64,000 nucleotides of DNA from Desulforapulum sp034007745 (lineage in GTDB: Bacteria; Desulfobacterota; Desulfobacteria; Desulfobacterales; Desulfobacteraceae), in the NCBI GenBank assembly GCA_034007745.1, contig JAVEQI010000001.1, forward strand, positions 124,001-188,000. Direction: 5' to 3'. The notes under the pieces are model-generated. The model searched no databases and had not been told where the DNA came from. It saw only the letters and a program-made list of their open reading frames with translations. Shown here piece by piece: positions 52,990 to 62,035 of this stretch. The number at the start of each line of letters is the position of its first letter. The first letter of the stretch is position 1. The position numbers were made by a program, and so were the translations under genes.

Positions 52990-53352
52990 TCAGACGGATC
53001 CTCCTCGACCCAGATCTTCAACGGTGGCCTTGCCGGCACCCGCAGCTACTCGAAAGTAAGAGGGCAAAACGGCCTCATCCCCCTTTTCCAACAGAAGAGA
53101 TTCTTCCAGTAGTTGGCCGATTCGTATCTTGGGACCGGGGAGGCCCACCATGATCAGGCAATGGTGCTGAAGCCTTGCAGCAACGGTTCGGATGCGCCGA
53201 ATATCCTCCCTGTGCCCCTGTCGGGTGCCGTGGGCGAAATTGAGCCGCGCCACATGCATGCCCTGCAGCATCAGTTGTTCCATGACGGTCTCCGAACGGG
53301 AAGCCGATCCTATGGTGCACACGATCTTGGTTTTGTGGTTCGGTAACCTCAT
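52990..53352 (-). pseudogene. Pyruvate kinase N-terminal fragment
   Basis: This 120-residue frame begins K-T-K-I-V-C-T-I-G-S-A-S (pyruvate kinase N-terminus), continues M-H-V-A-R-L-N-F-A-H-G and G-P-K-I-R-I-G, and ends after about 100 family residues. True enzymes have about 470; the active-site B domain, effector region and K+ site are absent. The start still has AGGAGAAACGACC. A short piece in another frame follows (52951-52990), so truncation and frameshift are both likely. It may be expressed as a short protein, but cannot be a kinase. Confidence 0.8.
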
Positions 53353-53413
53353 GGTCGTTTCTCCTAGCTGTTCATTAATGGTGTCCCATCATTAATATTT
53401 TTAGATGCTATTG

Positions 53414-54565
53414 TCAATAACGTAACACTGCTGCAACAAAAGCCTGGTCAGGAACTTTTTCCGGTGAAACGGCAAATACCGCACCACCCTTGAGCAAGGT
53501 TTGGATGGCCGTAAAATCCAAAAGATCCTCGTCGCCGGGTTGCGGGGTTTCATGCAGATCTACTCGATTATTTTCTGGATCGAACCGGCCCCACACCTGC
53601 ACGTCCAGGGCGACAAAGAGCACTGCGATCCGCCCGTGATGGGCCGCCAGAACCGCCTCTACAAGGTCGTTCGTGGTCTGTCCGGTGCCGGCAAGCTGTC
53701 GATACCGAGCGAAACCTGCTTCCCGTTCCCTGTCAAACACCGGCTCGACGATGGCCCAGGCCGGCGGGAGAAAATCTTCCGGCTTCATTTCATCGGGATT
53801 CCCCGGAATCCCTTCCTCCACCAGATGCGGATAGGTATTCACTTCTTTATAGAGCGGGAAAAGAGTGTCTACACCAGCCAACACCAGTGGAGATGGCGCA
53901 TCTGAGAGAAGCTTTACCACCGCTTTATCAATTGTGCGAAACCATTGTTGGAGGTGGCTTTTTACGTCTTCGCTGGGGTCGTGTCCATGGAACAGGGGGG
54001 CCTGGTTTCCACTCCTCAATGGCTTTCCCGTATGAAATTGGAGCTGTTTTTCCGGAAAACCGTTCGGAAAGGTTGCGGCAAGTGTTTCAGGCATATCGTC
54101 CAGATTGATTTCATCCACCGTATGCTGCGTTCCCTCCAGCAGTCGAAGCCGGTTCTGGCTGATCGCAAGGATATGGAAAGTGCCGTCACTGGTCAGTAGC
54201 GGCAGAAGCGGCTTGACATGAAAACGGTCCGTGACGACCACAAGCTCTGTAAATTGAATGGGCAGTCTGAAAAGATGAAAGTCATCCTCCGAAAAAAACA
54301 CCGCCAGCCCGTCGCTTTGATGCCGCCAGAAACCGTTGTCCTCAAGCAGGCGCCGGGGGTTTTTGAGTCTTTCCTGCACCTCCGGTGTCCGCAGGCCCTT
54401 GGCCGACAGCCGTTCTTCCACCTCCTGCAGCAGATTCTTGAAACGAATAGGATTCTGCTCTGTTTCCCGTCCGGCCCGATGTGTTGGCATAAACAGCGAA
54501 ATACACCAGCCAAAACGTTTTGTTAAAAAAGTTTCTTTTAATTTTTCCATGGTAATCAGATCCAT
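53414..54565 (-). CDS. baeRF-like (bacterial eRF1-related) protein
   Basis: This 383-residue soluble protein resembles the bacterial archaeo-eukaryotic release factor (baeRF) families: an N-terminal I-S-L-F-M-P-T-H-R-A-G-R-E segment, a central L-A-I-S-Q-N-R-L-R-L-L-E-G (a typical strand before the eRF1 domain 2-like part), L-V-L-A-G-V-D-T-L-F-P-L-Y and a C-terminal A-A-H-H-G-R-I-A-V-L-F-V-A-L-D-V-Q-V-W-G domain. Proposed roles are ribosome-associated stress or hibernation functions. The ATG at 54565 has AAGGAG. It lies between the pyruvate kinase fragment and the acetyl-CoA synthetase/GNAT gene on the same strand. Confidence 0.65.
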   Translation of the reverse strand: MDLITMEKLKETFLTKRFGWCISLFMPTHRAGRETEQNPIRFKNLLQEVEERLSAKGLRTPEVQERLKNPRRLLEDNGFWRHQSDGLAVFFSEDDFHLFRLPIQFTELVVVTDRFHVKPLLPLLTSDGTFHILAISQNRLRLLEGTQHTVDEINLDDMPETLAATFPNGFPEKQLQFHTGKPLRSGNQAPLFHGHDPSEDVKSHLQQWFRTIDKAVVKLLSDAPSPLVLAGVDTLFPLYKEVNTYPHLVEEGIPGNPDEMKPEDFLPPAWAIVEPVFDREREAGFARYRQLAGTGQTTNDLVEAVLAAHHGRIAVLFVALDVQVWGRFDPENNRVDLHETPQPGDEDLLDFTAIQTLLKGGAVFAVSPEKVPDQAFVAAVLRY

Positions 54566-54640
54566 AACACAACTCTCCTTTAATAATTATTCTGTCGGCA
54601 TTTATCTCGTATCTTTCCTTTTCAAGAACATGTTGATAAC

Positions 54641-57349
54641 TCATTGTTCATGGTTTTTGTGAGAATCGGCACTATCCTCGGAAAAAGACCCCAACGAGAT
54701 CATAAGTTCGAATTCTCCGGTACCAGGGCCTGCCTTCACCTGAAAACCCAGTTTTTTCCCCAGGGCAAGCATGCTTTGGTTTTCACGCATAACTATACCC
54801 TGCACCTTTTGATAACCCTGCTTTTTGGCGATCTTCAGACATTTTTCAAGCAGACTTGAACCAATTCCAATGCCATGCCAGGGATCCCCGACCACAACGG
54901 CGAACTCCCCTAACTTCCTATCCGGATCTCCCATGATCCTGGCCACCCCCAGCATCTGGTCAACTTGAGGATCATCATCCAGGGCCACCAATGCGATTTC
55001 CCGGTCGTAATCAATCTGGGTGAACCTGGCCAGCATTTCAAGGTCAAATTCCTTGATATGGCTGAAGAAGCGGTTATAGATGGTCTCTGGCGATAATACC
55101 TTTGCAAAGTTTTGAAAAAGAGAGGCATCCTCCGGGCGGACAGGGCGTACAAACAGCCGGGTTCCCTCTTCAGTGACCAGGTGGCTCTCATCCTCTTGCG
55201 GATAGGGGCTGATCACAAGGTGCAGAGGGTAAGGGCGTACCGGTTCTGAGACGAGAATGCGGGCATCCACGGCCACAGCCTTTCCGTCCTTGATCATGAC
55301 AGGGTTCATGTCCAGTTCCGCAATCTGGGGAAAATCAATCAGCATCTGGGAGAGCCGGATGATCATCTCTTCGAGTGCTTCCATATCCGCCGGTGGGCGG
55401 TTCCGATACCCTTGCAACAGGGTCCAGGCCCGGGTCTTCTGCATCATGCGCCGGGCCAGAAGCTGATTCAGGGGGGGAAGTCCCAAAGCCCGGTCTTTGA
55501 GCACCTCAGTAAAGATACCACCCATTCCGAACAATATCACCGGCCCGAAATGAACATCTCGTTTGGCACCCAGCAGAATCTCATAATCTGGATTTGCAAA
55601 AAGCGGCTGCAGGGTGATGCCCTCGATTTGCGCATCGGCTTTGTACCGACGGGCGGACTCAACGATTCCGGTAAAGGCCTCCCGGACATCTTCATCCGAG
55701 CGCAGATCCAGGCGGATACCGCCGGCCTCGGTTTTGTGTGAGATGTCCGGGGATAGAAGCTTCATAACCAGGGGGTACCCCATCTCCTGTCCCAGGCGGC
55801 TTGCATCGTCTTTGGTTGTGGCCGTTTCCGTCCGAATCACGGGAAGGCCGTAGGCCGAAAGTACATCCCGAGCATCGGATTCGGCCATGAACTTACCTGC
55901 GGCCGCACGAGCCAGCATTTTTTCGGCTTTTTTTGAATCAACAGAAATCTCACGGGTCAGTTTGGGGGGGATTTCCAGAACGTCTTCCATGTTGCGGGCA
56001 TATTCAACCATGTACAAAAATGCCCGGATAGCCCGTTCGGGTGTATCGTAGGTGGGGATACCCGCCTTGTTGAGGATGGTCAAGGCGCCTTCAATGCTTT
56101 TCCCGCCCATCCAACAGGCAAATACGGGATACAGGCGGCCCTTCATCATGTCCACCAGGGTTTTGGCCACCACAACAGGATCTGTGAAGGCCTGGGGCGT
56201 AAGAATCACACAAACGCCGTCATAATCCTTTGTATCGCAACAAACCTCCAGCGTTTGCCGAAAACGGTCCGGAGAGGCATCTCCGAGGATATCGATGGGG
56301 TTGCTACGGCTCCAGAAGGGCGGCAGAAAAGCATCGAGCCGTTGGAGGGTGTCAGGGCCAAGGGGGGCCGGTACAAGACCTGAGCGTGCCATGGCGTCCG
56401 TGGCCATCACGCCGGGGCCGCCGGCATTGGTGACAATAGCCAGGCGCGAGCCCCGGGGCCGGGGTTGCTTGGCCATCAGTTCGGCGCAGTCAAAAAGATC
56501 CTGGATCGTGTCTACGCGCACGACGCCGGCGCGCTTGAAGGCGGCGTCATACACCGCATCCTCCCCGGCCATGGCACCGGTGTGGGAAGCGGCGGCCTTG
56601 GCGCCAGCCTCACTTCGACCTGCTTTCAGGACGATAATGGGTTTGATTCGGGACACCGAGCGTGCTGCGCTCATGAACTTGCGGAAATTCGTCAGGCTTT
56701 CGACATAAAGCAGAATGCTTTTAGCCGACGGGTCATTACCGATATAGTTGATGAGATCACCGAAATCCACATCCAGCATGGAACCGATGCTGACAAAATG
56801 GCTGAATCCGATGTTCTCCTTGAATGCCAGGTCCAGAATGGCAGTGCAGATGGCCCCACTCTGGGAGATAAAAGCCAGGTCTCCGGCAGCGGGCATCCCG
56901 GCGGCAAAGCTGGCATTGAGGCTGCTGCCGGGCCGGATGATACCCAGGCAGTTGGGGCCCACGATGCGAAGCCCGCCTGCATAGGCTGTGGTGCGGATCT
57001 GCTCCTCGATTTTACTTCCGGCTTCGCCTACCTCCTTTCCGCCGGCCGAAATGATGATGGCCCCGGCGGTTTTATTCTTAACGCACGCCTGTACAATATC
57101 GGGGACCGTATGAATGGGGGTGGCAATGATCGCCAGGTCCACCCCCGGTTCCAGATCCCGGATGGATTTCACAGTGGCCAATCCATGCACTGTTTCGTAT
57201 TTCGGATTGACGGGTAATAGAGTCTGGGAGAATCCGCCCTCAACTAGGTTTTTCATCAGTGCGTTGCCGATGCTGCCGGTTTTTTCACTTGCGCCTATCA
57301 CCGCCACCCGGCGAGGCTTGAAGATACGCTCCAGGTTATATTGACTCAT
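54641..57349 (-). CDS. ADP-forming acyl-CoA synthetase fused to GNAT acetyltransferase
   Basis: This 902-residue protein has an N-terminal NDP-forming acyl-CoA synthetase (CoA-binding A-V-I-G-A-S-E-K-T-G-S-I-G; A-A-A-S-H-T-G-A-M-A-G near 260; ATP-grasp with V-M-K-L-L-S and S-H-K-T-E-A-G-G-I-R) and a C-terminal GNAT domain (about 735-890; L-F-V-R-P-V-R-P-E-D, G-D-P-W-H-G-I-G-I-G-S-S-L-L). This is the Pat/PatZ layout of protein lysine acetyltransferases that inhibit AMP-forming acetyl-CoA synthetases. Whether the synthetase half is active is unknown; the phospho-His segment is intact. GTAAGGAGGAG precedes the ATG. The paralogue at 19807 lacks the GNAT domain. Confidence 0.92.
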   Translation of the reverse strand: MSQYNLERIFKPRRVAVIGASEKTGSIGNALMKNLVEGGFSQTLLPVNPKYETVHGLATVKSIRDLEPGVDLAIIATPIHTVPDIVQACVKNKTAGAIIISAGGKEVGEAGSKIEEQIRTTAYAGGLRIVGPNCLGIIRPGSSLNASFAAGMPAAGDLAFISQSGAICTAILDLAFKENIGFSHFVSIGSMLDVDFGDLINYIGNDPSAKSILLYVESLTNFRKFMSAARSVSRIKPIIVLKAGRSEAGAKAAASHTGAMAGEDAVYDAAFKRAGVVRVDTIQDLFDCAELMAKQPRPRGSRLAIVTNAGGPGVMATDAMARSGLVPAPLGPDTLQRLDAFLPPFWSRSNPIDILGDASPDRFRQTLEVCCDTKDYDGVCVILTPQAFTDPVVVAKTLVDMMKGRLYPVFACWMGGKSIEGALTILNKAGIPTYDTPERAIRAFLYMVEYARNMEDVLEIPPKLTREISVDSKKAEKMLARAAAGKFMAESDARDVLSAYGLPVIRTETATTKDDASRLGQEMGYPLVMKLLSPDISHKTEAGGIRLDLRSDEDVREAFTGIVESARRYKADAQIEGITLQPLFANPDYEILLGAKRDVHFGPVILFGMGGIFTEVLKDRALGLPPLNQLLARRMMQKTRAWTLLQGYRNRPPADMEALEEMIIRLSQMLIDFPQIAELDMNPVMIKDGKAVAVDARILVSEPVRPYPLHLVISPYPQEDESHLVTEEGTRLFVRPVRPEDASLFQNFAKVLSPETIYNRFFSHIKEFDLEMLARFTQIDYDREIALVALDDDPQVDQMLGVARIMGDPDRKLGEFAVVVGDPWHGIGIGSSLLEKCLKIAKKQGYQKVQGIVMRENQSMLALGKKLGFQVKAGPGTGEFELMISLGSFSEDSADSHKNHEQ

Positions 57350-57479
57350 GACAATACTCCTCCTTACAGAATGAACTCACATTCCCCACAATTTCGAAAC
57401 TGCCCACGGATCGATAAAACGGTTCCAAGCGGATAGAAAATTACCCATGGACCGTCAGCCCTTATTAAAGCTCCCTGGA

Positions 57480-57640
57480 TTCAAGCCCCTGAAATCATGC
57501 CTTCATACAACCGTTCAGCATCCTCCCTTCGGCATAGTTCCGTTCCCGGCGTCATGACCGCTGCTGTACCGGCCGCAACGCCGAAAAGGACAGATTCCCT
57601 GAGCGGGTTTCCCCTGGCAAGACTCAAAACAATACCGGCC
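57480..57640 (-). repeat. Direct repeat: parental copy of the pfkB 3' end
   Basis: The matching partner of the fragment at 51298-51460, in the same orientation. The two direct repeats bracket about 6 kb. Confidence 0.75.
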
Positions 57641-58416
57641 ACCATGCTGTCCCCGGCCCCAACCTTGCTGATAATCGGCACGGTAGGCGACAGGATGTGT
57701 TCAGCGAGCTTTTCCGAAACCACCAGGACGCCAGCCGCACCAAGGGAGATCACCAGCACTTCACACTGGCCGCTTTCGACGATCTTCCGGGCGGCGGCCT
57801 TGATCTGGGATTCCTCTTTGACCTCCTCGCCGACCAGCTCCCTGAATTCACGGACATTGGGCTTTAGTAGAAACACCCCTTCTTGAAGCGCCGCATCCAA
57901 GGCTTCACCCGAAACGTCGACGATCACTTTTGCGCCCCTCTTCTTTCCGATACGGGCAACCTGGGCATAAAAGTCCGGAGGCGCACCCGGCGGCAGGCTG
58001 CCGCTGGCCACCACATAATCAGGTGAAGGCTCCATGACCGTCAGCTTATGAATAAATGGCTCCCATTCTTCTTTGCTAAGCTGGGGTCCAGGCATCCCGA
58101 AACGATACTGCTGGCCGGTGGATTCCTCCAAAACAACCAAATTTTCCCGGTTCACGCCTTCAATGGGAAACGGCCGGTGGGTCAAACCTTCTTCGTCCAG
58201 GAGTTCCTGGAGCCTCCTTCCCGTAAGACCGCCTGCAGTATAAAGGAGCAGAGATTCGCCTCCCAGTTTTCTAACGGCCCGGGCGACATTCACCCCGCCT
58301 CCTCCGGGCTCGAAACGAGGCGTTTTGCAATACAGTTTTCGCTCGGCCACGACATGGGCAACTCTTGAGCTCTTGTCGATCGCCGGATTCAAGGTTATGG
58401 TCACAATGATTTTCAT
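57481..58416 (-). CDS. PfkB-family sugar kinase (6-phosphofructokinase II / 1-phosphofructokinase type)
   Basis: This 311-residue ribokinase-fold kinase has T-L-N-P-A-I-D-K (about 7-14), G-G-G-G-V-N-V-A-R-A (about 38-47) and the PfkB signature with the catalytic Asp in K-V-G-A-G-D-S-M-V-A-G (about 250-260). It phosphorylates fructose-6-phosphate, fructose-1-phosphate or tagatose-6-phosphate; the R-E-N and Y-R-F residues do not decide between them. AAGGAGG precedes the ATG. It lies 68 bases after GAPDH on the same strand, supporting a glycolytic role. Its 3' end is duplicated at 51.3 kb. Confidence 0.88.
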   Translation of the reverse strand: MKIIVTITLNPAIDKSSRVAHVVAERKLYCKTPRFEPGGGGVNVARAVRKLGGESLLLYTAGGLTGRRLQELLDEEGLTHRPFPIEGVNRENLVVLEESTGQQYRFGMPGPQLSKEEWEPFIHKLTVMEPSPDYVVASGSLPPGAPPDFYAQVARIGKKRGAKVIVDVSGEALDAALQEGVFLLKPNVREFRELVGEEVKEESQIKAAARKIVESGQCEVLVISLGAAGVLVVSEKLAEHILSPTVPIISKVGAGDSMVAGIVLSLARGNPLRESVLFGVAAGTAAVMTPGTELCRREDAERLYEGMISGA

Positions 58417-58484
58417 TGAAAGGCCTCCTTGTCACACTCCCTACCAGTTGTGTTTGAAATAAAATTGGCTTATTAGGGTTATGC

Positions 58485-59480
58485 TTATTCAATCATTTGC
58501 ATTGCCGTCCTGACCATCTGATTCGCATACCCCCATTCATTATCGTACCAACTCATAACCTTTAAAAAATCTCCATCAACAACCTGGGTCATGTTAAGAT
58601 CCACAATCGAGGCACGGGGATCTTTGATTGTGTCCGATGAGACCAGAGGGTCTCTGGTAACACCCAGAATGCCACGATATCGATCAGTTTTTGATTCTTC
58701 GTGAAAGATTTCATTGACCTCCTTCACCGTGGAGCCACGCTCTAACAAAAAAACCATATCTGTCAGTGATCCAACAGGAACCGGTCCCCGAACCGCAACC
58801 CCATCGAATTTGTCTTTATATTGGGGAAGAATTTTTGTAGTGGCCTGGGCCGCACCAGTGGTTGTGGGTACAAAATTGACAGCTGCTGCCCTGCCCCGGC
58901 TCCACTTGTTTCTGGGTGCATCCACAAGGGACTGACTTGAGGTGTAAGCATGAATTGTGGTCATCAAGGCCTTTTTTATGCCGACTCTTCTTCCCAGAAT
59001 TTCAACCACAGGGCTGATGCAATTGGTGGTACAGCTGGCACAGGATACCAGATTTTGCGATTTATCAGGTTGATTGACACCGTAAACTATCATTTGAACA
59101 TTGCCTGTTTTTTCCGGTGCAGAAAGAATCACAAGCTTTGCCCCAGCCTGTAAATGCTTTTCCAGCTCCTCCTTTTTACGAAAGACCCCGGTACATTCAA
59201 ATACAACATCAACCTGCAAATCTTCCCACGGTAATTTTGCAGGATCTTTCTCGCTGAATACACGATACTTATTACCATCTATATTCAGACTGTCTTTTTC
59301 AGCCTCAACCTCCCTCTCATACCTCCCATAAACCGAGTCATACTTCAACAGATAAGCAAGGTTATCCAAGGGTTGCAAATCGTTTAAAGCAACAAGTTCA
59401 AATTCAGGGTTTTCCAATATTATTTTTAAAATTGCACTTCCAATTCTACCAAATCCATTAATCGCTACTTTTTTAGGCAT
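58485..59480 (-). CDS. gap: Glyceraldehyde-3-phosphate dehydrogenase, type I
   Basis: This 331-residue enzyme has the NAD site G-F-G-R-I-G (about 9-14) with Asp34, favouring NAD, and the nucleophile C150 in S-C-A-S-C-T-T-N-C. Also visible are H-A-Y-T-S-S-Q and W-Y-D-N-E-W-G-Y. It oxidises GAP to 1,3-bisphosphoglycerate or works in gluconeogenesis. AAAGGAGG precedes the ATG. It clusters with PfkB and a pyruvate kinase fragment. Confidence 0.95.
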   Translation of the reverse strand: MPKKVAINGFGRIGSAILKIILENPEFELVALNDLQPLDNLAYLLKYDSVYGRYEREVEAEKDSLNIDGNKYRVFSEKDPAKLPWEDLQVDVVFECTGVFRKKEELEKHLQAGAKLVILSAPEKTGNVQMIVYGVNQPDKSQNLVSCASCTTNCISPVVEILGRRVGIKKALMTTIHAYTSSQSLVDAPRNKWSRGRAAAVNFVPTTTGAAQATTKILPQYKDKFDGVAVRGPVPVGSLTDMVFLLERGSTVKEVNEIFHEESKTDRYRGILGVTRDPLVSSDTIKDPRASIVDLNMTQVVDGDFLKVMSWYDNEWGYANQMVRTAMQMIE

Positions 59481-59548
59481 AAAAATATCCTCCTTTTTGA
59501 TTTCTGAATTCTAATAAATTCTTTGGATAGTTTGAAGAATTACAAAGA

Positions 59549-60310
59549 TTACTGTGCAGTATAACCCCCGTCTATGACAAGCTCGCTTCCGGTAACAAAT
59601 AAAGATTCGTCAGATGCAAGATAAAGAGCGCCATAGGCGATATCTTCAGGTTTGCCCACATGACCTATAGGATGAAGGCTGTCCAGATTTTTTCTAAAAG
59701 CATCAACCCCCTCTTTCGAGGCTTTTGCCAGATTTTCAACAAGAGGGGTCCAGACAAAACCTGGATGAATGGAATTGACACGAATTCCGTCTTTTGCATA
59801 TATCAGGGCATCTGTTTTACTCATCAATCTCAAAGCACCCTTTGATGCACGATAGGCAGGCAGATTAGGTGCTCCCACAAGCCCGTAAATAGAAGAAAGA
59901 TTGATGATACTTCCGCCCTTGTTTTTTTTCATATGGGGTATGGCATATTTGGTACACAGAAAAGGACCATTTACATTGATCCTGATCAAATTCTCCCATT
60001 CCTCGAGATCAATCTCGTGGGTTGGTTTGTCAGGACCCGAAATTCCTGCATTGTTTACAAGGACATTAATTCCGTCAGCCGGTGTAATGACCTCTGCCAC
60101 ATTTTTTTCATCGGAGATATCAAGATGGTAGTATTCTGCCTGGCCATTGTTCCTTTGTATCTCCTTAACCAGATCCTCTCCCTCATCATCCACAATATCG
60201 GTGATGATCACATGTGCTCCGTGGCTTGCAAATAGTTTACAAATCCCCCGGCCGATTCCCCTGGCACCGCCTGTTACCAATACTGTTTTGTTTTTTAAAC
60301 GACGATTCAT
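59549..60310 (-). CDS. Short-chain dehydrogenase/reductase
   Basis: This 253-residue classical SDR oxidoreductase has the cofactor loop T-G-G-A-R-G-I-G-R-G (about 13-22), Asp at 37 after I-I-T (NAD preference), N-N-A-G-I (about 86-90), the catalytic Ser in N-L-S-S-I-Y and Y-x-x-x-K in Y-R-A-S-K, ending D-G-G-Y-T-A-Q. Its resemblance to glucose-1-dehydrogenase/FabG relatives does not fix the substrate. GAGGAGG precedes the ATG. Same strand as gap, 68 bases upstream of it. Confidence 0.9.
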   Translation of the reverse strand: MNRRLKNKTVLVTGGARGIGRGICKLFASHGAHVIITDIVDDEGEDLVKEIQRNNGQAEYYHLDISDEKNVAEVITPADGINVLVNNAGISGPDKPTHEIDLEEWENLIRINVNGPFLCTKYAIPHMKKNKGGSIINLSSIYGLVGAPNLPAYRASKGALRLMSKTDALIYAKDGIRVNSIHPGFVWTPLVENLAKASKEGVDAFRKNLDSLHPIGHVGKPEDIAYGALYLASDESLFVTGSELVIDGGYTAQ

Positions 60311-60822
60311 ATTCCCTCCTCGAAAAAAATCATATAGTTGAAAACTACCATTCTTTTCTTTGAGTCTTTCAATAAATAGATATCCGATAACGACAGAAGC
60401 CCACCAGACTGCCTTCTATTAAACTACAACCAAAGGACAGACGACAATCATGGAGGGGCAATTAAAATCAAGAAATAAGAAATTAGGATAGACCTATGAA
60501 TAGGGCTATGAAACAAAGACAAATAGTGTATAGTCAGATTTATTACACTACCAAACATTACTTTTTAATACAAGCGTATGTAAAAAATATTCTTTATGAC
60601 GAGTCCATCTTTAAAATCATGGCGAATCCGTAGCCATGATTGAGAGATAAACTTATTGATTGTCTTGAATGGAAGCATGCTTTGTGTCATAACCTAATTC
60701 TATCTCGTGATGATAAATTTTTGATTTAAGAAACCCTCTATCTTCAACCATCAAGCGCAACGTAATTTTTTTCAGGTGCTGGATTGGGGTAAAACAGCTA
60801 AACTTCAAGGAGAAATAAGTGA
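60311..60822. other. Divergent intergenic region
   Basis: These 512 AT-rich bases lie between the SDR and CBS genes. No gene is supportable. One inverted repeat, AATCATGGC / GCCATGATT (60615-60641), stands out; otherwise only likely promoter space. Confidence 0.55.
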
Positions 60823-61383
60823 ATGGACAAAATAAAAATAAGTGAATTGATGCGTCCCATTGACGTGTTTCCGGCTATTCCCAGCGATGCTACCTTTATG
60901 GATGGGGTGGTGGCCTTGGAGGAAGCCAACGAGCAATTCAAAACGGGAAATGCTCCTGAAAGAATTGTACTGGTCCATGATATGAAGGAAAAAATCATTG
61001 GAAAACTATCCCCCATGGATATTGTCCAAGGTTTGGAACCAAGATATGTCGAAATCGATGACTTTAAATCCAGCCAGTATTCTCAAATGATTCGGACTTC
61101 ACTCCTATCCATGAAAGACCAATTCCGATTGTGGCACAGACCCCTCGGAGAACTCTGTGAAAAGGCAAATACCATCAAAATTCATGATTTTATCAAGATG
61201 CCAACGCCTGACCACATGGTAATGATCGACGATAATGTGGACGTCGCCTTTCACCTTTTTGTTGTCAGGCGCCATGGTTCTCTTTTCGTCATAGACGGGC
61301 AAAACATTGTAGGTCTGATTCTATTCTCAGACGTATACAGAAAAATTCGAAAGATTATGAAAAACTGCCCAGTTTCGACGTAA
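60823..61383 (+). CDS. CBS-domain protein
   Basis: This 186-residue stand-alone protein has a pair of CBS motifs: I-S-E-L-M-R-P-I-D-V-F-P with I-V-L-V-H-D-M-K-E-K-I-I-G-K-L-S-P-M-D-I-V (about 5-70) and I-H-D-F-I-K-M-P-T-P-D-H-M-V with S-L-F-V-I-D-G-Q-N-I-V-G-L-I-L-F-S-D-V (about 122-175). Such pairs bind adenine nucleotides and regulate a partner, unknown here. The ATG at 60823 has AAGGAGAAATAAGTGA. Confidence 0.85.
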   Translation: MDKIKISELMRPIDVFPAIPSDATFMDGVVALEEANEQFKTGNAPERIVLVHDMKEKIIGKLSPMDIVQGLEPRYVEIDDFKSSQYSQMIRTSLLSMKDQFRLWHRPLGELCEKANTIKIHDFIKMPTPDHMVMIDDNVDVAFHLFVVRRHGSLFVIDGQNIVGLILFSDVYRKIRKIMKNCPVST

Positions 61384-61479
61384 AACCACAAAAAGGAACT
61401 TTAGATTAATTATCGGGCTTGGTCCTAACTTCGTCCACTATCCACTAAGCGGCTATGTTTAGCTGGTTCCAGGGCCGCA

Positions 61480-61726
61480 CCGGTATGAATCCTGGTAAAA
61501 CAATCGGGCGGTTGATACCCAAAACCCCGGGCGTATCTCGGTGACTGTGGACAACGATGCCGCAACAGAAAATGTGAGCCGGTTCTTGACCAGATCCAGG
61601 AGCTTGAAGGACAGGACCTACCTGACACATTTTGATATCCTTGATCAAATGAAGGTGGACGAAACCACCAATACGCTCAACATTGTGACCTCCATGCAGC
61701 TTGCCCATAAGGTAATTAACCTATAA
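61480..61726 (+). pseudogene. Possible YedF/TusA-like selenium-metabolism fragment
   Basis: The frame T-V-D-N-D-A-A-T-E-N-V-S-R-F-L resembles the segment after the TusA domain in YedF-type selenium-metabolism proteins. The upstream half is out of frame or missing and the downstream 35 residues are not recognisable. There is no start with a ribosome site. Treated as debris. Confidence 0.35.
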
Positions 61727-61902
61727 CAGCACCTTGTAGTGCACTTTCTGTTATTTATAAGTCGGAAGGAGAATTTAAACGATACCTGATTTTAGATAAA
61801 AACCCTGATTTAGTATTAGTAGATACCAAATAGGTACTTTAACATCAACCCCCTCAGGAATTGTAAAACTTAAGGCAATGCTGCTATTCTGTAAAAAATA
61901 TC

Positions 61903-62035
61903 AACAGTAGCCCTCAAAACCGGCGGCAACGTCTACGGCCTGGTCTTCGAAAAGGGCTGGATATCCAAGGGACAGCTTGAAGAGATGCTCAAACCCGAAA
62001 ACATGACCAATTTACGGCAAATCCCCGAAGCCTGA
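61903..62035 (+). pseudogene. Aspartate ammonia-lyase C-terminal fragment
   Basis: About 42 residues in frame, T-V-A-L-K-T-G-G-N-V-Y-G-L-V, then G-W-I-S-K-G-Q-L-E-E-M-L-K-P-E-N-M, correspond to the extreme C-terminus of aspartase/fumarase C enzymes. The rest of the gene is absent. Its TGA overlaps the ATG of the cardiolipin synthase gene. The remainder of 61384-62034, apart from the YedF-like piece, shows no recognisable content. Confidence 0.7.
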
